A stretch of DNA of 64,000 nt from Axinella damicornis (lineage: Eukaryota; Porifera; Demospongiae; Axinellida; Axinellidae). Positions 56,153 through 64,000 of this stretch are shown here, one piece after another (position 1 is the stretch's first letter; the number at the start of each line of letters is the position of its first letter). The stretch spans positions 8,802,781 through 8,866,780 of the forward strand of contig OZ007508.1 in assembly GCA_963931865.1 (NCBI GenBank), written 5' to 3'. The notes beneath the pieces are model-generated. The model did not search any database. It was not told the origin of the DNA and saw nothing but the letters and a program-made list of their open reading frames with translations. The position numbers were made by a program, and so were the translations under genes.

Positions 56153-59100
56153 TTACGTAGGATGGTTGACTCATCTAAATGCCCCATGGTGAGCATCTAC
56201 TGTGTGCAGTATAATACGTCCAGTAATCTGTGTATCTAGTTTTACAAAGTTGGTTTCAAGTTTACAAACTGAACAGGAGGTGGGCTAGACACATATGATA
56301 TTAATACCTTGTTTACACGACACAAAAATAACTGATCCGTGCCATAGATAACCGAACCATACCATGCTTGAAACCATGTCAGCGTGCGCTCACACGACAT
56401 CAGAAATAATCGTGCTGAATTATTGAGGGCGTGATCGAACATGTGCGTACCAGTATAAGTGCAGCTAGAGCTCTATGGCTAACTCGTGTTTGTGGAACGT
56501 TTCTTGATCTGCTGTTACGATGTATGCGTTTGTTTACAGAACACTGGCCATCAGAGTAGAAGGCGGGTTGGTCTGGGTACGATGTTCAAACAACGCAGAG
56601 CAAGACAACATGCTGTACTTGTCATACTTCTTTCTCAGCTAGCATTTCTGGCTACTATGAAAGCACCAAGGAGAGAGTGGGTTCATCCCAGGTACGTTGT
56701 ACACTCAGTAAGAGCTCAGTGCGGTCATACCGTCTTCGTTAGGTTCTGGTACTGGATTGAGACCGCAATCGCAACCGTTCTAACTGTGCTGGCATGGCAA
56801 GGTAAGGTGGTTAGTCTAGCACGGTTCAGTACAGTTCTGTTAGTGTTTACATGGCAAGTTAATAACCATGCCGAACTGTACTAATGGGCTTGGCATGGCT
56901 CTGTACTGTTAATTTGGAACGTTGCTTCTGAAGAGAAAGCTGATGCTGTCAATATATAACATTAACATTCATTCGAAATGGTTTGGAGTCATACTCAATT
57001 GATCAATTGCGCTTGGCACATTAATTCATAAGGTACTCAATGACAGGATCGAGGGATGCGATCAATAAGTGGGGCACAAAGCAACGACGGAAGTGTGTAC
57101 ATGTACTGTGGCCACGTGATGTCAGATTTTGCACAGGGACAATCTTTATTTGGGCATACATTCACAATCTTCCACCTAACTGTGAAAACAATGAAATATT
57201 ATGCTCCTTGAAACTGGTACTATAACATTACTATTATGGCAACCGCTACTCTATTGCCAGGTGAAGAAGCACACGTTGCCCACCTCCATCCTGAGCAAGT
57301 GCGAGTGGATAACGTGGATGGTGTTGCCGACAGCACACCAGACGTTGAACTTCACTCCAGTAAGGGCAGAGCAAGGCAGGTCCTTCCGCTGGCTGAGCAC
57401 CACAATGGAGTAGTTGTCCCAATCCCACTCTCCATCTGGGAGGATGTGGGGTGTGTGCAGAGTGAGCATGTGGAATGAGTGTGAATGCACCGAGTAGTGA
57501 GTGAATGGTGTGAAACTAGGCATGGCAGTCACCAATGCTACCAAGTGAAGTATAATAATTATGTCGCCATTAATGAAATGTCTGTATGTATATTCACTGA
57601 AGCTTAGCATACTGGTACTACTAGTTGTCACTGTCAGAATCAGAGGATTATCCCTCTTTCTCGGTCAATGAGCAGTGTTGATATCCCATAGGTTTAGAGG
57701 GCTAACTTAATTAGCTTTTCACCACTGGAGTACAGCTGGCTTTCCATCAAACTGGGTCTATTCTTGTTACTCTTTTGGGATTAAGCCCACTGCCGCTCTT
57801 TTGTGTGTGTAACCGAAAACGGTGCGGGACCTGGTAATGAGGCTAGCCTGTTGTTAATGTGCTTCAGTGTGCGACATACCCACATGTCATGGCTATTATG
57901 TAACGGTGCTCCTCGCCTTGCTAAAACAGGTTCCTTCTTGAACAGCTTTAGCGAAGCCCACAACTAGCCAGGCTGTAATGTACAAGTAGCTATCCGTGGA
58001 CCTTTAGTGAGACCATAGGTATGGCTATCGCTTGTTCCCAGGCTCCTCCCCAGCATTTTATAGCATACTACACAGTATGTGACTAAAGCTGGGGAGGAGC
58101 CTGGGAACGAGGCTACTATATGGCCAGCCTTACAGCATGTTGCTGTAATAACAAGAGCCGTCTCAAGGGCGTTGCAGTCATAAAACTTGAATAGGGTAAA
58201 ATTTTTGAAGTGTGAAGGACTACTGCATGTCCTAGGGCGGGCATGTGGAGTTCGATGCTCCTTCGCCGCCTTCGGCGGCTCATGCACTCCTGATAATAGG
58301 AAAAACAAACCAATTAGAATGTCACAAACTATACAATTAGGCAAGAGCGCATAAGTAGATCGCCCGCCCGGAGTAAGAGCGTGTAACTTCAATAGGCGCC
58401 CGTGGTGCAGGCGGAATACATGAGTTGTACTAAAAATAGAACATCCGGTTGCACCTGAAGCCGTACGGCGATAATTGTGAACGCGTTAGCCAAGTGTGAA
58501 AATCTAAGTGGCTAGCAATTCGGCTCCGGCTGAGCGTATTTGAACCTACAACCCACCGTGGCGATCGTTGCTGATCATCAGATGTCGACGTCCTCCACCT
58601 CCAGCCTCAGGTAAGCACATCCACACAATTAATAACCGTTGTTGTGACTGTGTTCGAGTATAGACTAGGTTATAGCCTCGTACAGCCTGGGTACGAGGCT
58701 AACTAGGTTAGCCTTCAGCACAGCCGTAGAGCAGAGCGTTCTCTGGTAGCTGTCGCTGTCGCTTCCTGCCGTCACTTGGCTCAGAACTACACAGCTGTGC
58801 ACAACAACACAGAATAATGACCACAGTGTCGCCGCTCCAGTCAATTATCACGTGGCGGAAAGAATCTCTACAAGAGTGTTTAGACATGCTATAGCTATTT
58901 TTAGTACAACTCATGTATTTTGCCCGGTTTGAATTTCCAGGAAGTTACACGCTCTTACTCCGGGCGGGCGATCTACTTATGCGCTCTTGAATTAGGGTAT
59001 TATTAAATATTTTGATATGCTACTGTACGTACCAGAGAATCTTCTGAAGACGACCAGGCTGGCAGTTGAGAGTAGCAGGAAAGCCTTACCCTTCAAATGC

Positions 59101-60871
59101 CTGCATCACAATCAGAAATGTTTGAATGCTACATACTTTGTAGTACAATCAGATGGCAGAATACGAAATTGCTTCCGAATTACGGTTTTAAACAAAGCCA
59201 GAGATAGTTCTGTGAGTCTAAATAACATTCACAAATGTATTCACGAAGTTACTTAACTGCTAAGTCAATTACTTGAGCAAAAACCGTGCTTCAGACCAGA
59301 CCCTCAGGAGATATCAAGCTCGGTCTGGCTTTGCCAGAATAGCAATTGTACTGATCAATACACAATAATATCCAATCAATCAATGAATGAAATCCGGGTC
59401 CAGAGGGCTATCACCAGTTAGCCTCGGTCCCAGGTTCTCTCTTCAAATCCGGGGGTGACAACACCTAGCTTGTACTCCAGCTCATGCAATCAGGGAATGT
59501 ACTATGGTCCACTTACACCATGCATTGTATGGAGGCTTGGAGCTTGTCAGCATGGATGCATTTCTTCCACTGGGAGATAGCCGAGTGCACATATAGCCTG
59601 CAAAAGGATTTTAAGTGAAGAAGTGCAGTATTCAGAGGGTGGGACTATAGACTAGTGATGCGAGACCTTCACATACATCCCGTGACCCTGTTACGTTCGT
59701 ATCATCATAACCTGGTACATGTACCAGGCTACCAGCTCTTCACCAGAGACGCTAGTACACAACCTTTGTTGGCAGTCAGAGCAAGATGGCCAGATACATG
59801 TGGATTGTGGAAGCAATGAGGGAGGTTAGAGATCACAAGAGCGACCTGTGATGGCACACACACATGGAAATGAGGCAGCTCACCAGACACACTAAGGGAG
59901 TAGCAGCTGAAACGAGCAAAGTGAACAAAGCTATTTGGGAATCGCATGATACCATTAGCTGCCCTGCAACAGATGCTGAAATAGCTGGGTGCAGCTGCAA
60001 GCTACAGGTGAGTGTTACCAATTATCAGTTCAATCACAACGGTCAAGCAAGCAGAGATCTCGCAGTATGTGTACATGTACATGCATGTATATACTGTATA
60101 GTACTCAGTGCACAATATAACTTTTAAAAACTGGTCTGACATAATGTCAGACCAACACCGGTATTGGTCGGACATGATCTGACACTGAAAAATTGCCAGG
60201 CGGGAAGCTAGACTTATGATCTTTCGGTGTGGAGTGGTAATCTGAGGGAATGTATGTAGGTATGCATGTGTGTGAAGCATTCAAGTGTCTGAAACACAGT
60301 CTGAAATGTTCATTATTGTAGCCCACAGCGAAGTCAATACCTGTGAAACCGTATGTAGCCCTACAAATGTGATTATGGGTTTTGGTTAGGCTGTTTCATG
60401 AATAATATTATACTTACACAAACTGTGAATACATAATCAGAACTATGAATACGTTAAGTAGGCTCCCGCTATGTTCACTGTGTGGCTTCCCACTGCGTAT
60501 TCATTTGACCGGCCAATTTGTCAGCGCAGAACAGTCAGTGGGCGGCCATATCAGCGCTTCGCCCGGAATATGGCCGATGGCAGACTGTTATATTGTGCTC
60601 TGGTACTCACACTCCTGTGTCCGATCCCATCCACATCGTGGCGTGACGAGAGGAGGGGCGATCACTGAAGGCATTCTGAACTTCGGTAGGGGTGGGTTTG
60701 CGACGTGCAGTAGACAGGCCTATGGGGAAGGAGGATATGGAGGGGATGATGATGAACGAGATGTATAGTAGGCGGAAAAGAACACTGACATACACACACA
60801 AGCACGTACATATAGCACACAATATGCACACACATACACACACGTATACATCCTCTTGTACACACACATGT

Positions 60872-60926
<55 letters not shown>

Positions 60927-62879
60927 ACACACATGCACACTCCCATATACCCTGGAACCTCATTCCCTCTCCACTTACTAGCCAGCATGTCAGGGTCCTG
61001 GTCATTGAACTCTGGCATTGACGAAATGCACTTGATGGGACTGGAGCACACGGGGAATGTCTCCAGCACTTCGCCAACTGCTGCAGCATCCAGAATGCTC
61101 ACCTGGAAGTAGAGCGGTAGGCATGCAGGGATGGAGCAGGCAAGCAGGTACATATATATAGGTAGACAAATAGATGGAGGGAGTATTGCAGTTTTTCCAC
61201 TTGAGCTTCAATAAGTCTCAGCTTCATAAGTCTCAAGATCGAGCAGCTATACCGGTAGGGCAAGCTATATACGTAGTCTTTCCTCTTGGTACAGACTGTG
61301 ACACTCCATATTTTCGACTAACAGCTGTGTAGGATTGTCTGCGCACAAAGCGAACGATCTACGCAGACTGTACGATCGATACTCACCCCGTGTTGTACTC
61401 TGCTCATCTGTGTTAACTCTCATGGTCAAGGTAGGGATGGAGCAGGCAAGCATGGTACATATATATAGGTAGACAAATAGATGGAGGGAGTATTGCAGTT
61501 TTTCCACTCGAGCTTCAATAAGTCTCAGCTTCATAAGTCTCAAGATTGAGCAGCTATACCGGTAGGGCAAGCTATGTAGTCATTCCTCTTGGTACAGACT
61601 GTGACACTCCATATTTACGACTAACAGCTGTGTAGGATTGTCTGCGCACAAAGCGAACGATCTTGAACTGTGCCACAGGCTGTATGATCGTAGCCTCGTT
61701 CCCAGGCCGCGTGGGAGGAGAAAAGACGGCCTGGTATCCACTGCTCGCGCAAGCGCCGCTGTTTCCGGTATATTTCCGTAAAATTGTAAGGTTTACGTTG
61801 ATATTTCACGTGGATCATATCCGGACCTAATATTCAAGGTCTAATCTACGTACTGTCGTACACGCTCAAGTCAAAAAGTTGGTGCAACGCATTTCTGTCG
61901 AATCCGTCGTTCAGAAGGGCGACCCAAGTATTCCGCTGCTCTCTAGGATTGTGTGAAGATTGGCGTTCTCGTCTGTGTAAGTTACTTCTCATGTCTGCCG
62001 TGTCTGTTGACGTGGCGATGGTTTACCTGCCGTTCCTGTGTAGGCGAAGTCAAGACAGTCAACCCGAAACTCAGGGCACTTATGAATGACAGCGTGGCAA
62101 GTTTCCAGACACCTTACACGCACAGAAAGCGCTTTCTCACTTGTTTCTTTTCGATGATACGGAAGTGAATCGGACGTATACGTATAAATTTTACTGACCA
62201 TTTACAAACGAAAACGAATTCCCAGGTTTTTCTGGGAATGCTCGCGCATGCGCAAGCAGTGGATACCAGGCCGTCTTTCTCAACCCACGCGGCCTGGGAA
62301 CGAGGCTAGTATGATCGATACTCACCCCGTGTTGTACTCTGTTCATCTGTGTTAACTCTCATGGTCAAGGTAAGAATCGAGGGTATGTTTTCGGGTATGT
62401 TTTCGAGGGTAGATACATGTAAGTACACAATCAATGTCAGTGTCACAGCCACTTTGGCCCACTAAGAAAGACTTCAGAATGTCTACATCATATGTTTATA
62501 TCAACCCCTTGTACTCTCCCACCAAGTTGGCTCATGCAAAGGAGGAAAGAAATGGCCTACCCAGTACGTACCAACCAAGGACAAGCCTGGACATAACTCC
62601 CCCCCCCCCCCCCCCCTTTCTGCTAAGTCTTGCAAGGACATTTTGCCCCGCTTACTGCTATTGTCATTGCATTGACATGCCAGGGAAGAACAGATGTGGC
62701 AAGGGACTGCCCTCTCCGTTCAGCCTCCGTGTACAAATCTACTACCCTTTGGGGGTGGGAGGTCTTCCACATTGACAACATACGAAATTTAATGCCACAA
62801 GGGATGAGTACGTTACCTTTGTAAGGTTGGGCACTCCTGTCACAATCCACACCACACTCATGCTGGCTTCTTCATGTTC
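53703..62879 (-). CDS. MAPK8IP3: JIP3/JIP4-like scaffold, C-terminal half (partial)
   Basis: JNK-interacting motor adaptor family (MAPK8IP3, SPAG9, Sunday driver, UNC-16), linking kinesin and dynein to cargo and to JNK modules. Exons in coding order: 62817-62879, 60979-61102, 60611-60719, 59517-59597, 57284-57435, 55771-55942, 55440-55603, 54787-54922, 54492-54680, 53703-53929 (stop TAG). Diagnostic pieces: VWIVTGVPNLTKVSILDA, MWMGSDTG/VLYVHSAISQWKKC, DGEWDWDNYS, VWCAVGNTIHVI, VGDGVWLSLKYDSTLRLFHA, NALWVGTENGILLTFPF, LFVMSCGEGHLDLRTADK and VMVWDIAA, in the order of the JIP3/4 C-terminal propeller. One short exon (expected near VALADGTLAIF, between 57436 and 59516) was not found. The N-terminal RH1/coiled-coil part lies beyond 64000. 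JIP3 versus JIP4 cannot be decided; this is likely a pre-duplication homologue. Confidence 0.9.
54318..54341. repeat. Poly-G tract
   Basis: 24 G residues after a T-rich run, in the last intron of the JIP-like gene. Confidence 0.85.
54984..55232. repeat. Inverted-repeat element GAGCCGCCAAGGCGGCG
   Basis: ATGAGCCGCCAAGGCGGCGA and AGGAGCGTCAAAC at the left mirror GTTTGATGCTCCTTTGC and GCTCATGCACTCCTGG at the right. A relative is at 58130-58300 (CTCCTTCGCCGCCTTCGGCG). Both copies lie in introns of the JIP-like gene. Confidence 0.6.
56120..56152. repeat. Poly-C tract
   Basis: 33 C residues after TAGTCTCCCAATAATATGCC and CAAGTAAAG, the same context in inverse as the G tract at 38014-38037. The tract therefore appears to be part of a dispersed element. 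Confidence 0.8.
58026..58115. mobile_element. TAGCCTCG-family element, 90 bp, older copy
   Basis: Left tip decayed to TATCGCTTGTTCCCAGGC; right tip GCCTGGGAACGAGGCTA intact. Inner arms CTCCTCCCCAGC and GCTGGGGAGGAG. The flanks AGGTATGGC and CTATATGGC match at six of nine positions. Confidence 0.7.
58342..58989. mobile_element. MITE-like element with CAAGAGCGC termini, 648 bp
   Basis: Arms CAAGAGCGCATAAGTAGATC and its complement extend about 50 bp (GCCCGCCCGGAGTAAGAGCG). The 7-bp AATTAGG flanks both ends. Partial copy at 28813-29105. On the plus strand near 58581 ATGTCGACGTCCTCC leads to an AG-GTAAGC donor-like site, possibly a captured exon. The 29-bp micro-insertion at 58673-58701 is nested inside. 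Confidence 0.7.
58673..58701. mobile_element. TAGCCTCG-family micro-insertion, 29 bp, perfect 9-bp TSD
   Basis: A 29-bp hairpin from TAGCCTCGTAC to GTACGAGGCTA around CAGCCTGG. It is flanked by exact 9-bp repeats ACTAGGTTA (58664-58672 and 58702-58710). It is nested in the 58342-58989 element. Too small to encode anything, it can only have moved in trans, or it is a deletion product of a longer member. Confidence 0.8.
60131..60183. repeat. Small hairpin GTCTGACATAATGTCAGAC
   Basis: A 19-bp perfect palindrome followed by ACACCGGT and TCGGACATGATCTGACAC, a second diverged copy. Non-coding, in the intron between the 60611 and 59517 exons of the JIP-like gene. Confidence 0.6.
60873..60930. repeat. 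Poly-C tract (40) followed by (AC)n
   Basis: 40 C residues then AC units, with AC-rich sequence also to its left, between the 60979 and 60611 exons of the JIP-like gene. It creates long false frames that run into the true exon. Confidence 0.85.
61129..61690. repeat. Tandem duplication of about 300 bp
   Basis: GGGATGGAGCAGGCAAGCA, ATTGCAGTTTTTCCAC and TGTGACACTCCATATTT occur in two units (from about 61129 and 61433). ACTCACCCCGTGTTGTACTC, which ends unit one (61382), recurs at 62320 after a TAGCCTCG-family insertion. Intronic. Confidence 0.75.
61691..62308. mobile_element. TAGCCTCG-family element, 618 bp, perfect 9-bp TSD
   Basis: Termini TAGCCTCGTTCCCAGGCCGC and GCGGCCTGGGAACGAGGCTA. Exact 9-bp repeats GTATGATCG flank it (61682-61690 and 62309-62317). 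Its subterminal region ATACCAGGCCGTCTTT is shared in design with the 44165 element (TATACCAGGCCTTC). The neighbouring duplication unit shows the near-empty site (CTGTACGATCGATACTC). No recognisable protein in the core. Confidence 0.85.
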
Positions 62880-63425
62880 CTGGTGTGTTATGTGCGTAGT
62901 GTGTTGCATGTAGTGTGATTATACAAGTGTGTGGGAGATGGATAGCATGTATACTGTATACACTGTATGTCATATACAGTATCAACAGCATGTACATGTA
63001 GTGGAACACATAACTGTAACAATATTCATGCAACCCATGCCAAATTCTTACACCGCCTAGCACAAAGCGCAGTGCTGGACTCAAACCTATATATTCAGAC
63101 CCGCCTACTTCGCGAAATACGAACTTCCTGCAGAGGCATGGCTACACGGACACCTTGACCCCTCCCATATACACTGTACATTTACAAAACCATTCTCGTT
63201 ACATGACAGTATTGCACCTTCAGCTTCAGGAAGCAGATAACTGTAGAAGACGTGAACGCCGATGGCAAGATCGAGCTACATGTACAAATGAGTGTTAAAA
63301 TCACACTAAGAAAGCAGCATACACTTGTTCAAGCTCACACTAAGCACAGTAGTGGAATTCCTTTTTTGGGGTGACTGAACTGCATTAGTTGTACACACAG
63401 TGTACGTGTACGGTACATGTGCACC
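62880..63425. other. Intron upstream of the first visible JIP-like exon
   Basis: No further JIP exon could be recognised. Bases 63055-63160 have an exon-like look on neither strand. GTACATGTAC repeats occur. Confidence 0.35.
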
Positions 63426-63429
63426 TACT

Positions 63430-63625
63430 TATACTGTACTTATAGGCTATTCTAACCAATCAGGTTACAGTATTTGCAGGAAATAATAACGGGTCATACA
63501 TGTATATCCCGCGGCCGGCTGCACGCGCAAACTGTAAGTGATCGCGTGCATGAGAAAGCAAAGAGCTGGCTTTAGTAGTCTAGCCAAGGACTTGTGCCTA
63601 TAGCACTGCCTCAGTGCACGAGTAC
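63430..63625. repeat. Partial copy of the nested foldback arm
   Basis: GGCTATTCTAACCAATCAGG, CCGGCTGCACGCGCA and TAGTCTAGCCAAGG match the left arm of the element at 7917-9285. Only one arm is present. Confidence 0.7.
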
Positions 63626-63789
63626 AATTAATACCCAACTAAACTTAGCCACTTTTCACACCTGATACATGTATGTATAATATATACCTAGTCACAGTTC
63701 ACATCTGATATAGCTGAGTCAGGGCAGGGTGGGCAACTTACCCATTAATAAGTAATCTTAGCATCCAACCAGGCCATTCAACAACATTA

Positions 63790-63850
63790 TAAAACGTTTC
63801 GAACGGACTGTGCCAATCTTCCTCGGGTCAGCACTGTCCAGTTGATACGT
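63790..63850 (-). repeat. Retroelement end-like sequence
   Basis: On the minus strand CCCGAGGAAGATTGGCACAG then GTTCGAAACGTTT resembles Penelope-like 3' ends. The window stops soon after. Confidence 0.4.
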
Positions 63851-64000
63851 TGTCATCAAGTTCTCTACATTGCATACGAAGTCCAACAACCATGATTGCG
63901 CGGTTCTCAGTCGGCTGTTTTCAATATCATTTGTGTTCTCACTTATCCAACCAGTGGCAACTATATATCAAAATATATCATTAATGCCAACGTTTTGACT

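Noticed and set aside
57511..57550. HLVALVTAMPSF on the minus strand as the missing JIP exon
   Set aside because: A faint likeness to VALADGTLAIF, but no matching splice sites or phase.
59017..59256. 79-aa plus frame
   Set aside because: No recognised family, lies in an intron of the JIP-like gene, not supported by splice or repeat context.
60607..61153. 160-163 aa minus frames containing a poly-Gly stretch
   Set aside because: They read through an intron with poly-C and (AC)n. Only 60979-61102 and 60611-60719 are exons of the JIP-like gene.

Overview
The window is nuclear DNA of an intron-rich, repeat-rich early-branching metazoan. A demosponge or similar non-bilaterian is my best guess, inferred from the repeat types; I cannot name the species. 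No operons, rRNA or CRISPR are present. Almost all long open frames are chance frames or transposon pieces. The real host genes are small exons recovered by following GT-AG junctions and reading phase.

Three conserved animal genes account for the coding content. (1) A TRAF7-type E3 ubiquitin ligase on the minus strand, 34938 down to 597: 23 short exons join in phase to 650 aa (split RING, TRAF-type zinc fingers, coiled coil, seven WD40 repeats). (2) CACYBP/SIP (calcyclin-binding, Siah-interacting protein) on the plus strand, 35239-50253: 6 exons, 245 aa. (3) The C-terminal beta-propeller half of a JIP3/JIP4 (MAPK8IP3/SPAG9, Sunday driver) scaffold on the minus strand, 62879 down to 53703, continuing beyond the right edge. 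TRAF7 and CACYBP are head to head with start codons 300 bp apart, and the gap holds a 67-bp near-perfect palindrome with mirrored ETS-like and CACCC-like motifs. CACYBP and the JIP gene converge.

Introns and spacers are packed with mobile DNA. CACYBP intron 5 holds a Crypton-like tyrosine recombinase ORF (480 aa) between perfect 40-bp inverted repeats. Three bases away is a TIR element with a 666-aa ORF that resembles DUF7869 proteins. Elsewhere are hAT, piggyBac-like, Penelope-like, LINE-like and tRNA-SINE remains, many foldback elements, two inverted copies of a minisatellite-bearing element, an interstitial telomeric repeat and nine long poly-C/poly-G tracts.

The most striking pattern is a family with termini TAGCCTCGTTCCCAGGC. 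Its members range from 29 bp to 647 bp and make 9-bp target-site duplications, four of them perfect, one of these around a 29-bp insertion that is little more than a hairpin. One long member carries the 5' part of a RecQ-like helicase gene. Internal duplications provide near-empty sites for three insertions.
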